In this document: one piece after another, positions 43,897-55,464 of the stretch
Position numbering within the stretch: the first letter of the stretch is position 1
How the letters are laid out: every line of letters begins with the position of its first letter
NCBI GenBank assembly: GCA_002633025.1
Contig: NMRB01000364.1
Span: 155,494-219,493 of the forward strand
Length of the DNA: 64,000 bases
Source: Notospermus geniculatus
Taxonomy: Eukaryota > Nemertea > Pilidiophora > Heteronemertea > Lineidae
Direction of reading: 5' to 3'
The notes under the pieces: generated by a model
Told to the model about the DNA's origin: nothing
Seen by the model: the letters and a program-made list of their open reading frames with translations, nothing else
The model's database searches: none
Made by a program: the position numbers and the translations under genes

Positions 43897-46800
43897 GTCA
43901 GTATTATGGTTCAATGCCGCTCTGATCCCGGCTCTGATGAACTGATTACAAACCTTTCCCCCGTTCCTGACCACTTTTCCGAACAAATCCATGTAAATGC
44001 AACATTTGAAGAGCTTAGAGCCTAAAGGGCATGTCCATTTTTCACTTTTAAAAGTGGATCAAAAGATTTCATATGAGTTGTGCCCTTTGTGCACAAAATG
44101 ATTTTAAATTTCTAATTACTTCAAGGCTCGAAATAAGCCTGTCGCATCGCAATTTGCGATGAAGAAAACGGCTTTTGCTGTACATACCGTGCAACAGAAA
44201 CTCAGAATCGCGATGAGCTATTTCTAAACCTCACATACCTCCCCTCCAGGTATGTACATTTGTGTAATTGTACACAATGCTGCGCAAAACAAACACGTGC
44301 AAAATAGCGTAACTGTAGCGTATGTGAACGAGGTAAGTCAATCGAACGATATGGCTTCCGTGAAGAAAGCAACGCAGTTTCCAGTGAAACAAACTGTGCT
44401 TTGTGCCCTATTTTTTAAACCTTATTTTCTGCTCTTTGGAATGCTGGTAGAGGGATATAATTCCACGTAAAGGCAATAGAGGGCTCTTCAAGCTTTCTGC
44501 TGATATATCACACTCAATAGTGCAAAAATGGACATATGCCCTTTGTGCTCTGCTCTTCATTATTAAAATCACAAACAGAACTGTTTCGATAAGTCAGCAG
44601 TGCAGGGTAATCGGTCTGAATTTCCGGGGTCTGTACAACACACAAACAGACAGACATTCACCATGTTCACACGGACAGCCAGACAGACACTAGCTCAATG
44701 TTCATTGGGCAATGAAGATTAAAAACCTGCACGTACATGTACATGCGTGGTTGTTTTCAGGCAAAGTTGGAGAAATCCATCAAGTTAATAGAAGATTTCA
44801 AAAACGGCACACTGGACGCAAATGTTACGAATGAACAGTTGTGGAGAGCTCAGAAGATCAAAACGGCCATCATCCACCCAGATACTGGCAAGAAAATATT
44901 CTTGCCCTTCAGGATGTCTGGCTATGTGTGGTTCGGGTCTCCTATTGTAAGTAAGCCTACTTGTTCACAGTGTCATTCACACATTACAGTCAAATACTTG
45001 TTGGGAGTCAGACCCAACAAGGTGAATCCTGTAATCAGTGGTTCTCAGCACTTAGCGCTCGTTCCCTTGATCGTAACTCCACAGGGAGCAATCCCACGGC
45101 TCAGGATGGACTTCGCTGAAAAGATTGACCGTCTTCGTCATTACAGGCCACAGGAATACTCCTACCAGGCCTAACTCTCCGGCAGACGGTGTTCTGGCAG
45201 TGGTTAAACCAGACGAAGAATGCCTGCGTCAACTTTGCCAACAGAAACGCTTCAAAAGTGAGTACATGCACTAATTCATAACTTTCTCGCCGAGTGGGCT
45301 TCGGAACGGGAAAAGTTTTCCGCCAAGGCACGGTGAGACCCACAAAGTGTTGCAAACATGTAGGTTTGTTTCAAGAAACAGACCTTCTGGCGTTCCTCTC
45401 CATCAGAAATTATTTTGTTTCGACCTCTCTCTGTAGCCCACTCCCACGAGGCGGTTCCTGCTCGGGTACACCGGAGCTGTAACTACTTCCTGCAGCATAG
45501 CGGTAAGTGGACTCTCTACATAAGTTGAGAATATAGTCTCGGGCGCCCAGACCCCGTATAATGCATAGCATAATACGAGGGTCTGGGACACAGCTAGCTC
45601 CCATTCCGTTGCAATGGGTGATTTTATTTCAACACCCGTCGCAGATTGGCTAATCAGACACAGAGCTAGTCACTCATTTCCACCGCCGATTCCTCCCATT
45701 TGAAAATCACAATCCGGCTGCTGATTGGGCAAGAGGACCGATCATGTGATTTCATCATGGCGACGACCATAAATGTGAGTTGGGACTTCTCGACCACGTC
45801 TTCAATACAGATGTACACAATTCCTGCTCAGTTTTCAGCCTGAAATTCAACTGCAGTAAGATGATGCTGTCCAGTTAGTCTCCCGGGGCAGCCGTAGTGC
45901 CGCACCTCTTTCAAATCGCTGCGCCACTAACGTCTGCCACAAATAGCCAGGAATGTCATGTTTCGCCGCCAGGTGCCACTACCCAAGTGGGAATATTTTC
46001 ACTTCGCGAATGGCCAATCACCGATCAGCTTACATCGGGTGTTCGGCACCTGTGTAACTGGGGAAAACAACAGCGTACAAATGCGATTGTGAAAAACCGA
46101 ATGCATTGCTTGGTCACGTGGGCTGCTACAACGAATCAGGAAACGTCTTAAGGATTTGCCTGGATATGGTCCGATTCGATCTTTGATTCGTCAGTATCTT
46201 ACAGCGCCATCTGGCAACCAAACCTGACTTTTGATGCCAAATGGTGCAGTCGTTGAAATGGCGGGAAACGGTATGAGACGACTGCATATGGAGTCTACTG
46301 TCCAGTACGCTGTTGCAGATCACTTCACCAATCGATTCATTGCCAGATTCAGACATTTTGGAAGGCTGTAAGGAGGTGAAATACGGAAGCAGCCATCTTA
46401 TGTCACGTGACCTGCTATAGCATTACCCACAATGCACTGTAACAGTGGAAATGTCGGTGTGGCCCAGACGTTCATATCACGTAGTTTGCGGAGTGATTGA
46501 ACGGCTGGGTGTCCGAGACTATTGAGAATATCAATAACCGTGGTAGCTGCTATCGGAAAATTAGGTTTGTGTATTTGTTAAGTTGCCACACCTGAATTCA
46601 CTTGCAGGTTGGTTTGACTGTGTTGATCAGAAAAGCCAACAACTGGAGTTTTGCCAAGAAGATGCTGGTACAGAAATTTGTACCATTCCCAGCAGTCAGT
46701 AAGTTACGAATTCTTTGAGCAAATTTTAATCCGTCTCAACCACCGCCATGGCAGTTGACCGTGGAGAGGAGTCAAAAGGCCGAGAAACGGGGGAGACCTT

Positions 46801-49711
46801 CGATGCCCACTAAAAATTAATGATACCATGGATACCGTACAGTTTGTTTTGATTACAAACGGACACTACAATGTAGTCAGTGGGAAGACACCGAAAATAT
46901 CTGCCAATATGGTCGCCTGGCAGCCATCTTGGATTTCGATCCTTGACGTCAACCGCTTGCCCGGGGTAAAGAGGAAATCAACAGATTTCTCGTTTCTCAG
47001 GTTGTGCGAGTGTTTGCAATGTCCTCCTAATGCGGAACAATGAGCTGTTCGAAGGAGTCGAGGTGCGTAAGAAGAATGGTGAGGTCGTGGGGATGTCTAA
47101 GGTAGCCGCTAGAAAGGTAGGCCATTTTATGACGGTTGGCATCTGGTTGTATTTTGCTTTGTCATGTTTGTCCTAGGACTCATTGGAACAAGAGGAAAGT
47201 GCAGGAGGCAAAGAAAACTGGGGCAGTCGTTTCCATTTTCATGAAGCGGGAGGGACCATCTTCACCACAAGTGTCGAGAGAACGGGTGATGGAAGCTCAC
47301 ACTCACGAACATCTGTAATGGGGAACCCGCACGACTGCAGATGGCGCAGTCACCATAGATCGATTGCACGCCGTTTCCGATCTTTTCCGACCACCGTTGT
47401 CAACGCAACAATGATTCCCGATCTCCGTTCGGGCATTGTTGTGCGTCATCAAGACAACGAAGTGTCGCGCATACGCTCGGGCTGGGTCCGAAAGCAATTT
47501 CGGGATGGACATGTAAACAAACCGAAACGCGGCAAAAATCTCGATTTTGTACACGTATTACGAACACTGAAATATAAAATGGTAAAATGGTGAAAGAGAA
47601 TGTATTGTTAAGAACTGTGGGGCACATTTTGGACAATCAAATAACGTGCGGTTGTTCAGAATACCGGCAGAAGAGGTCCGAGGAGAAGCATGGCTACGCT
47701 GTCACTCAAAGACGACAAGGTCATTTATTTTCGGACCCAGCCCACTGCGCATGCGGGGAGTTTCTATTTTTATATTTCCGATCAAGATCGGTAGCCTTGA
47801 CGACGGCGGTCGGGAAAGATCGGAAACGGCGTGCAATCGATCTATAAGACCCGAATGGCGTACTGACGTCACTTTTTTGCTGTTGACGTCACCTCGTCAA
47901 AGCGTGTGTACATTTTTCTACACAATTTTCCGTGGAAATTGCCCCAAAAGACGTTGTGGGTATTGGCATCTGTGGCATTTCTGACGAAACAAACAGTGAT
48001 ATATGGAAAACTTTGAAAATGAAACAGGACAGTGTAATTTAATCAAAATTGAACCAAAGAGAGTGGTTTATTTTGGGGCAAGAAGTAAATGGAAATACTG
48101 TTAGAAAATAGGATTTCCGGGTCTTACAGTGACAGCGCCACGTCGTGGCGAAGTTCGGCGGGTTCCTCATTATAATATGAAGGTGCGTCATTGTATAAAT
48201 CAGTTTTTTTCTTCATTTCCGTTTCAGGCATTAGAACAAACAGCAATTAGTCGAGCTGTGCTCGCTGCCCCGGTGTTGCTGGTTCCATCCATAGCCATGG
48301 CTATACTGGAAAGGTGAGGCATCAAATCTGGGGGCCGGTGGGCTCAGTCTCTCAGCAGGAACAATGAGCAAACGGTTACGGTTAAAGTCCCTTCCCAATA
48401 TATTCAACAGGCGGTGGGTGTGGTCAGTTACGATAGTTATTCAACAGAGCTTGCTTGCCTCTGAGGACATCTACCGAAACAAGACTGTAATTTTTTTTTC
48501 TTCCAGGACACCGTTTCTTAAGCGGAGGCCGCGTTTCCACCTGCCATTTAACGCATTCTTCACAACCTTCTCATTTGCAGTAGCGTTACCAGTGTCACTG
48601 GCTCTATATCCACAAGTATCAAAGGTATGACTGTCTCAAAACCCATTTAAATTTGTCATTCGAATTATACCCACATTCCATGTCAATATATTCACGTTGG
48701 CGTTGATCACAATACATGTACTTGAATCCACGTACATTTCCAGCCGGAGCATGACAGAAATGTACATGTAATTCTAGTGACTAACGTGTGGCTTTTCCCA
48801 TTTTTAGCTCACCCGTGAGCTTTAGTCGTCAGTCAGCGTCCGTTGTCGTTGTCCGTTAGCAGGGCACGTTTTGTAACCGCTGCAGCTATTGATCTGAAAC
48901 TTGATACATATATACCCCTAGGTCAAATGACCTACGACACCAAGTTTCGGTCCGATTCGATTCTTGGCTTGGCCTCCAGGTGGCCGAAACCAAAAAAACA
49001 AAAAGTGCAATAACTCCTGAACTAATAACTGGATCATCTCCAAATTTTTATCATAGGTGTATCTAATTAGGATACATAACATATGTAACGGGTTTTTGAT
49101 TTGACCTACATTTCAAGGTCACAGAGGTCGAAGTTCGACAAAAGTAACAAACCTGCCACAGTTCTTCATTATTTCACCGTCTTCATATCTTGCATAAACA
49201 TGTATTAGAGGGGTACCTTCAAAAATACCGAGTTTCGGCCCGATCGGACATCCAATATGGCCGCCAGGTGGCGTAACCTGAAAATCATCCAAGTGCTAAA
49301 ACTCAGGAACGGCTTGACCCAGAGTGCTCAAACTTGATATTTACCCGAAAATCATCAAATGTGCTATAAATCAGGACCTTTATGTGCATGTGAAGTTTTG
49401 GCCCGATCGGACATCCAATATGGCCACCAGGTGGCATAACCCCCAAATCATTAAGTCCTGCAACTTGGGAATGACTTGACCCAGATTGCTCATAAGTGAC
49501 ATGCACCTCTCTCTCTCATTACACTATTATGTTCAAACGGGTGAGCACATGGTCCATGGACCATTTCATCTAGTTGTTCAAAACTAATTCCTGGAGTATT
49601 AATCAGGACCTTGGCTATTCCCCTTTTCAGATCTATACCAAAGCACTTGAACAAGAATTACAGAAGATTGCGGGTGAAGAGGAAATGTTGTATTTTAACA
49701 AGGGACTCTAA
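43774..49711 (+). CDS. SFXN5: Sideroflexin-5-like gene, nine coding exons
   Basis: Sideroflexins are inner-mitochondrial-membrane carriers. SFXN1 moves serine for one-carbon metabolism, and SFXN5 is reported as a citrate or related carrier. The nine exons join in frame to 325 residues, near the family length of 320-340. Diagnostic stretches are [47 protein letters not shown], the [20 protein letters not shown] signature, [15 protein letters not shown] and a C-terminus LYFNKGL. VTNEQLW and PFRMSGY favour SFXN5 over SFXN1-4. Every intron starts with GT and ends with AG. Introns carry MITEs and SINE-like repeats. The first ATG (43774) is the only uncertain end. Confidence 0.93.
44761..44946 (+). 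CDS. SFXN5: SFXN5 exon 2
   Basis: Acceptor gttttcag, donor gtaagt, 62 codons in phase 0. Encodes [14 protein letters not shown] through [14 protein letters not shown], including the HPDTGKKIF motif common to all sideroflexins. Confidence 0.95.
45147..45257 (+). CDS. SFXN5: SFXN5 exon 3
   Basis: 37 codons between cattacag and gtgagt. Encodes [13 protein letters not shown] and the sideroflexin signature [20 protein letters not shown]. It lies in a different frame from the longest local ORF and was found by motif. Confidence 0.95.
45437..45502 (+). CDS. SFXN5: SFXN5 exon 4
   Basis: A 22-codon exon ([20 protein letters not shown]) between ctctgtag and gtaagt. It corresponds to the family's FIQGYLGAV-type membrane segment. 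The small size makes it easy to miss. Confidence 0.9.
46608..46698 (+). CDS. SFXN5: SFXN5 exon 5
   Basis: Encodes [13 protein letters not shown] and KFVPFPAV, acceptor acttgcag, donor gtaagt, ending in phase 1. Confidence 0.93.
47001..47116 (+). CDS. SFXN5: SFXN5 exon 6
   Basis: Completes a Ser codon, then encodes [20 protein letters not shown] and GMSKVAARK. Acceptor gtttctcag, donor gtaggc, phase 0 at the end. Confidence 0.93.
47352..47852. mobile_element. MITE in SFXN5 intron 6
   Basis: Inverted ends tagatcgattgcacgccgtt and complement with gtttccgatcttttccga inside, plus a second matched pair around gggctgggtccga. Arms about 130 bp. Confidence 0.7.
48228..48313 (+). CDS. SFXN5: SFXN5 exon 7
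   Basis: Encodes [15 protein letters not shown] and PSIAMAILE, a predicted membrane segment, ending in phase 2 at gtgagg. Confidence 0.93.
48507..48624 (+). CDS. SFXN5: SFXN5 exon 8
   Basis: Encodes [15 protein letters not shown] and the last membrane segment [14 protein letters not shown], then donor gtatga in phase 0. Confidence 0.93.
48806..48945 (-). repeat. SINE-like repeat, copy 2 (SFXN5 intron 8)
   Basis: Inverse of 42180-42310: agctcacccgtgagct, then cgctgcagctattgatctga and gatacatatatacccctagg. It continues into another dispersed repeat at 49210-49570. Confidence 0.75.
49210..49575. repeat. Dispersed repeat in SFXN5 intron 8
   Basis: Two internal near-copies of gatcggacatccaatatggc, then cgggtgagcacatggtccat. 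It matches the region at 26500-27120 in inverse orientation and part of 61770-61890. Confidence 0.7.
49631..49711 (+). CDS. SFXN5: SFXN5 exon 9 and stop
   Basis: Encodes [20 protein letters not shown] and ends YFNKGL-stop, like the family's conserved NKGL terminus. The acceptor is ccttttcag. It lies about 1 kb after exon 8, and that intron holds the dispersed repeats at 48806-49575. Confidence 0.95.
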   Translation: MYTKALEQELQKIAGEEEMLYFNKGL

Positions 49712-49852
49712 GATATGCAGGTCAAAATTCATGTGATAAGAGGAGCTCTGAACGCAGGCCAACACGTTTGTCGGCCGGCAACCGCTCAAAATTCCCTCCA
49801 GCATCTCTAGCATCAAAATCTTGAATGCACGGTAGAGAATATACTGCATTAG

Positions 49853-50168
49853 CTAAGACTGGTACCCGGTTCTAACAATTTTACATCGGGCTTTTGCATA
49901 TGTAAGGACCAGTTGTGCCTAGTATACCGTTCGTGAATCTGATTGGCCGGTGCTGGCGCAGGTGAAATGAACCATCATGTTGATACCTTTCTATTTTTAA
50001 CACATTCGTGATTGGTGGATTTCCTGGGTCAAATGGAGGTTACCTTCTATCTACATTCTGGTACGGCAGCCGTATTGGGAACTGAAAAATTTACATAATT
50101 TACATAAAATTTCCAAGTGACGTCACTGGCAGAATTTCTCCAAAAATGGCCGCTAATACTGGTCCTAC
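49853..50168. mobile_element. MITE, inverted relative of 50787-51157
   Basis: Begins taagactggtacccggttc and ends aatactggtcctacc. It is an inverted, slightly shorter copy of the element at 50787. The two together look like a 1.3-kb foldback. Confidence 0.7.
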
Positions 50169-50325
50169 CAAACAAGCCACGACTGCAGCGCGCAGGTTGA
50201 TAGGATCAGGTACTCATTGGATGAGCTACGATGTTGCCATACCAGTTTCAAGACGCTTATTACTGTGCCAGATCTCGAGCTCCTCATATGAGCAGATTTT
50301 GATTCCGTCGATTTGTTTTCCACTA

Positions 50326-50605
50326 GGGAGTTTTCGCAAAGCCCCCGAAACGCCGACGCGAACGCCAATTGTTCGATTTGTTGAATACGCGTGCATGGAA
50401 CTCATAAGGGAAAGCGATAAGTTTTGGAAAGGCAGGTTCCAACGTTAGTTGGCAAGACTTCAATTTTGGATTGGAAGGTTCGTCGTTAAATTGGCATGGT
50501 TGCATGGGTGGATAAGGAAGGTTCGAAGTTAATTGAGAGCACGGAACAAAAGGATAGGCGTTGGCGTTGGGATTTCGGGGGCTTTGCGAAAACTCGCTAA
50601 TACTT
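50326..50605. mobile_element. MITE (ttttcgcaaagcccc ends)
   Basis: Inverted ends agggagttttcgcaaagccc and its complement, with matching gaacgcc/ggcgttg next to them. Its interior block at ~50377-50540 recurs as a direct copy at 51392-51556. Confidence 0.75.
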
Positions 50606-50786
50606 GAGTGGTCCCCGAAATCAGACAGCAATTTTTTCCAGCTGATGCCCTGTCACATCGACTGGAGAATTGAGAAAACTCAAAATGGAGTAGACTGTCT
50701 CTACTTCAGAATGAGACTCCAGTTGCAGTTGTCTCCAGTCGATGCAAGAGGGCACCAGCCTTAGAAACTGGTGTCTCATTCTGGGT

Positions 50787-51157
50787 TAGACTAGTACCTG
50801 GTCCTACCGATGGTGTCGCTTTTGAATGGTAGGACCAGTCTTGGCCGCCATTTGTGGAGGAATTCTGACAGTGACGTCACTTGAAAATTTTGTGTAAATT
50901 ATGTAAATTTATTCAATTATCAATACAGCTGACGTACCAGAATGCAGATAGAAGGTGACCGACCTTTGACCCAGGAAATTCACCAATCACGCCGGGGGTT
51001 TTCCATGTTAAAAATAGAAAATCTATCAACATAATAGTTCACATACTTACCACCTGCGCCAGCACCGACCAATCAGAGGCACGAAGGGGGTAGGCACGCC
51101 CGGTCCTAACATTTGCAAAAGCCCGATGTAAAATAGTTAGGATCGGGTACCAGTCTA
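50787..51157. mobile_element. MITE with perfect 9-bp duplication
   Basis: Ends tagactagtacctggtc and gggtaccagtcta, flanked by ATTCTGGGT at 50778-50786 and 51158-51166. Interior has paired ggccgcca, gacgtcac and ttgacccagg blocks that match 49853-50168 inversely. Confidence 0.8.
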
Positions 51158-51391
51158 ATTCTGGGTTCGGGTAGTAAAGGAAACTCATTAGGGACAAAAG
51201 AGTATGCTGGAGAATCATTTACATGTATCTCGAGATGAGATCGATTTTTTTTCTCTGTGTACAGCAAAACCAGCAATCACTGATATTAGGCCTATCTATT
51301 CAATTGATGATGAATGCTATGGTTGATGCCACCCAAAAAACACACTTTAGTTCATTTAGTCTGATCGGCAGCCACATATACTAGTGTGATT

Positions 51392-51556
51392 TGTTGAATG
51401 CGCGTGCATGGAACTCACAAGGGAAATCGATAAGTTTTGGAAAGGCTGGTTCCAACGTTAGTTGGCAATACTTCAATTTTGGATTGGAAGGTTCGTCGTT
51501 AAATTGGCATGGTTGCATGGGTGGATAGGAGGTTCGAAGTTAGTTGGCATGGTTGC
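51392..51556. repeat. Direct copy of 50377-50540
   Basis: Shares gcgtgcatggaactca, ttggaaaggc and ggttcgtcgttaaattggca with the interior of the MITE at 50326, but without its inverted ends. Parts of the intervening 51170-51390 and 51560-51980 show no gene. Confidence 0.75.
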
Positions 51557-51989
51557 AAGTTGACTGCACGGAATCTGACGGTATCCTGAGCAGCGGCGCT
51601 GACTTTTAGATGAAGCCAACATTATAAGCAATTACGTTTTCCATTCATATGGAATATTTTTCCTCTTCGCTACATTTTGATGGAATAAACGGCGCCTACG
51701 ATCACGTAAAATAGTCCCTGATGATATGGAGTGGCCATGTACAAAAATAGGATTTGACAATACGAAGGTGATCGAAGTCATGGAGGTAGGCCTAATGATG
51801 TTGGAGAAACTTCGAACCAGCCATAAAGTCATCATTGGTAGTTTTCAACACAGCAGTGTTGTTGTTAAATTCAACATGTCTACACTTGTGATGTGCATTA
51901 ATGTGTCAGTCGTCATTGAATATTTAAGATAGTCCATGCCCAAAAATCGACATTTCTAATTCAGTCTTTTAGAAGAAAGTGGTTGTTGG

Positions 51990-52739
51990 GGCCGAATGGG
52001 TCAATGTCGTCCTGGGTATACCTTATGTTTACCCAGGATCATCCTGGGTAATCCTTTTCTTTACCCAGGACGGCCCTGGGTAAACATAAGGATCCTTAAC
52101 TTTACCCAGATTGGAGTTCCTGAGTGGTGTAGTGAGGTAGATATTCAGCGTAAATCATGAAAGGAAGGGTGGCCTCGAACTAGGCCTAGCTCCTAAGTCC
52201 TTGAGAGTTTACTATCGGTCCCTTTTGAAAAGTTGTAGGGATTGGTCTTTTCTCCCTATTCCACACCCCGGAGCAGGTATAGCGGTAATTTTCAGCCCTT
52301 TCGAGTTACGATCGTACTGCATGTTCTGCAAAAAGTAAATTCATGAAAATGACGAAATGCACACGGATTATACATGTTCTACCTAGGCCTATCGCTCCTA
52401 AAGTCCTTGAGAATTTACTATCGGTCCCTTTTGAAAAGTTGTAAGGATTGGTCTTGTCTCCCTATTGCAAACCCCGGAGGAGGTATAGCGGTAATTTTCA
52501 GCCCTTTTTAGCAATGATCCTACTGCATGTTCTCTGCCGAAAGAGACGCACGTACCAAATTCCATCCTCGGAGCGATCAGCACGATTCGGCGGGAACTCC
52601 CAAGCTGGGTAAAGTTAAGGATCCTTATCATGCTTATGGGGATTGTTTATCCAGGATGATCCTAGGTAAAGAAAATGATTACCCAGGATAATCCTGGGTA
52701 AACATAAGGTATACCCAGGATGACATTGACCCATTCAGC
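51990..52739. mobile_element. GCCGAAT-family foldback X with 9-bp duplication
   Basis: Ends gccgaatgggtcaatgtcg and tgacattgacccattcagc. The flanks are GTTGTTGGG at 51981-51989 and 52740-52748. The subterminal arrays are built from cctgggtaaacataagg and tacccaggat. The interior holds a direct duplication (52182-52330 and 52382-52540, shared ttactatcggtcccttttga). No transposase. Confidence 0.88.
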
Positions 52740-52748
52740 GTTGTTGGG

Positions 52749-53180
52749 GACAATTTGGGTTTGCCGTGGAGACATGAGGCTGCCCGGCATGGGGGAGTCG
52801 TTGTGGTGGTTGCGGTAGCCATACTGTTCGAAACCTGCCGCTGTTGTATTTGCTGTGATGAATAAAGTCAAGATTCTTTTTATTTTATGAAACATCGTCG
52901 ACGTGCATGATTGCGATAGCAAGCTGAATTCCCCAAGTTGATGTTTTCAGTGCAACGGGCCGTGTTCGCGAGGGGATTTGACCCCGCAACCCACAGTGGT
53001 GTTGTTTTACAGACAGAGAACTAAAGTGTTGCCTAAATCAGTCTGTGCTGTCGCCCGTTACGGAGAATACTCCCATCTCTAACAGCACCGGATTATGGCT
53101 TCATGCCCGGAAGTAACCAAATTTCAATGGGGTTATCCACGGTAAAGTAGACCACGCGAGAATATGCGTGTGTTTGAAGT
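52749..53180. other. Intergenic, nothing recognised
   Basis: No element ends or gene could be supported in this 430-bp stretch. Confidence 0.4.
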
Positions 53181-53183
53181 TAA

Positions 53184-53684
53184 GCCGCTCTCACACGGGC
53201 GACAGTTGGCCTGCGTTTAATTGCGATAGACAGTCGCAGGTGTACTGTCGCAAACTATCGCAGACCTTGCGGTAATATTGCAGACAATCGCTAATAATCG
53301 TGAAATTTTGGAAATGTTCAAACGATTAAACCCTGTCACATACGTATCGCAAAGCAACCGCAGACTTGTCGCAAATTATCGCACAATGTCGCAAAATATC
53401 GTTTAAAACCCCAAATTATCGGTGGCGACAGAAGAGGCTGCAGACAGAAAACCCGTAAATTTTGGCGAGGGTTTAAAAATTAGAAAATTGTCGCAGGATT
53501 GCCGCAGCTATTATCACAGACTGCCGCAAACAACCGCAATGAACGCCAAAAAAACGCTGATTATCGTTATGTTTACGACAATTCTGCGATACTTCTGCGA
53601 CAAATCTGCAATGATTCCTGCGATTGTTTGCTTAACGTAAAAAATACAATCGCAGGCAAACTGTCGCACGTGTGAGAGCGGCTT
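53184..53684. mobile_element. MITE with TTA duplication and dense tcgca repeats
   Basis: Ends agccgctctcacacg and cgtgtgagagcggct, flanked by TTA. The interior has about thirty scattered copies of tcgca/tgcga (cgcagac, cgcaaac). PIF/Harbinger-type by duplication. Confidence 0.85.
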
Positions 53685-54061
53685 TATATAGTACACACAC
53701 ACCACATACTGTCTAGTTTGCGATAATCGGTCGGCCCGCGAAACTTGTTCGAATGGTTGAATATTCAGGTAACTCCTGCTTGTAAGCAAGCCGAATCATG
53801 CAGATAAAACCACGCGGAGAAACATCCGACGGGGGATTCTACACTCCTGCCTCGCAAACTATACAGTATTATTCATGACGATTCAAGGGCCATATAGATT
53901 TCAAGGAATCCTAGAAAACAAGGAATCCTGGGCCCATATTCATTATCATGATTAGGCAAATGAGAAGCGAATACTCAGAACATGGGAGGCGTGATGCCGC
54001 ATCACACACTGTGAACGTGGCGGAGGGAACTATTTTGTTGTGGACGGGAATATTCAAGTCA

Positions 54062-54609
54062 GGCCTGTCCACACGATCATACATTTGTTCAAAACATCAT
54101 CATACATTTGTATGATGATGTTCATGGACAGATGTTTCATTGTGTAGGCTGTTTTCCCAACAAACATGACAAACATGAACAACAACCAACATGTATGATG
54201 ATGTTCAATTTTTTAAGGCCCGTCTACACGATCATACATTTGTTCAAAACATCATCAAACATCTGTATGATGATGTTCATGGACAAATGTATGATAGTGT
54301 GGACTGTTTTCCCAACGAACTTGAACATGCATGATGATGTTCAAATTTTTAGCTGCATGTTTCATCATACTTCATCATACAAATGTCCATGAATGTTGGA
54401 CTGTAGATCGAAATCCACAACAAACTTGGACATCATCATACAAGTTTACGATGCTGTTTTGAACAATGGATCATGAAATATGATGATGTTCAAAATTTTA
54501 GCTGCATTGTGTAGACGGAAATCCACAACAAGTTTGGACATCATCATACATCATCATACAAATATATGATGATGTTTTGAACAAAATGTATGATCGTGTG
54601 GACAGGCCT
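54062..54609. mobile_element. MITE rich in tgatgatg, with internal copy of its own end
   Basis: Ends aggcctgtccacacgatcat and complement. A second left-type end (aaggcccgtctacacgatca) starts at 54217, so it is either a nested or partially duplicated copy. Repeats of catcatac/gtatgatg fill it. Confidence 0.8.
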
Positions 54610-54611
54610 TA

Positions 54612-54852
54612 AAGCCCGTGTCACACTGTCCCGAAGTTGACACCCGATGGCCATACGAATTATGGAAACTTTTGGAAATCTTACTGATAAGTGCCAGCCT
54701 GAAGAAGACCCCGGTTGTGATCGAAAATTTGCAAGATTCTGGAAGTTGACTTCGGGGCCATCTCCCGGGCCATCTTCACGCGAAATTCAAAATTCCATAT
54801 TCGTGTGGCCATCGGGTGTCTAATTTCGGGACAGTGTGACACGGGCTTTAGT
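54612..54852. mobile_element. MITE (aagcccgtgtcacactg ends)
   Basis: Ends agcccgtgtcacactgtccc and complement with TTA-like borders. A fragment of the same terminus appears near 61910-61935. It follows the previous MITE with almost no gap. Confidence 0.85.
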
Positions 54853-54925
54853 GTGACACGTCTCCTTTGTTCGACACAAACATGACAAAAGATAAGTACC
54901 ACACTTTGACTTATGTATGTTTATG

Positions 54926-55042
54926 GGCCGTGTGCACGGGTCACACTTTCATTAAAGTCTGACTTTTCTCAATGCTTCAAGCATTGAGAAAGTCTAACTT
55001 AAGCTGTACTTTAGGCTAAAGTGCCACCCGTGAATACGGCCC
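54926..55042. mobile_element. Small hairpin MITE
   Basis: Ends gggccgtgtgcacgggt and complement (acccgtgaatacggccc), plus internal caatgcttcaagcattg. Confidence 0.75.
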
Positions 55043-55464
55043 TATGAATATGGACCCAGAGGAATATGGTCAGCAGACCAACAGCAGTACTAACAATGGA
55101 GGCCTTGCGTAACAGCTCACGGCTGAGGCACTGCATGTGGATGATCAGAGCCCCAGATGATGGTCCAACGGTGATCAATACCACTAGGCATAATTGTAAG
55201 TACAACAACTGGCCAGTTTAATCAAGTACTAGCAAAGTACCCGTCGAATGACGGGTTACTAGTATGGTCCATAATTCGCAAGGCCGAGTTTACATAGAGA
55301 CATAGGCCCACGGGATACGGACACGCGTGCGAACAATGGCCTAATGGAGCGTTCATGACCATGAAACCTTTGTTCGCGCGCGTGTTCGTAGACCGTATAC
55401 TTCTATAGCCGTGGTTACACTACATAAAATCCCCGGGGGTTTTGCGGTCACACCTATGAATTGC

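Noticed and set aside
45745-45780. Extra SFXN5 exon or alternative start (catcatggcgacgacc)
   Set aside because: Exons 4 and 5 join in phase without it, and it matches no sideroflexin sequence.
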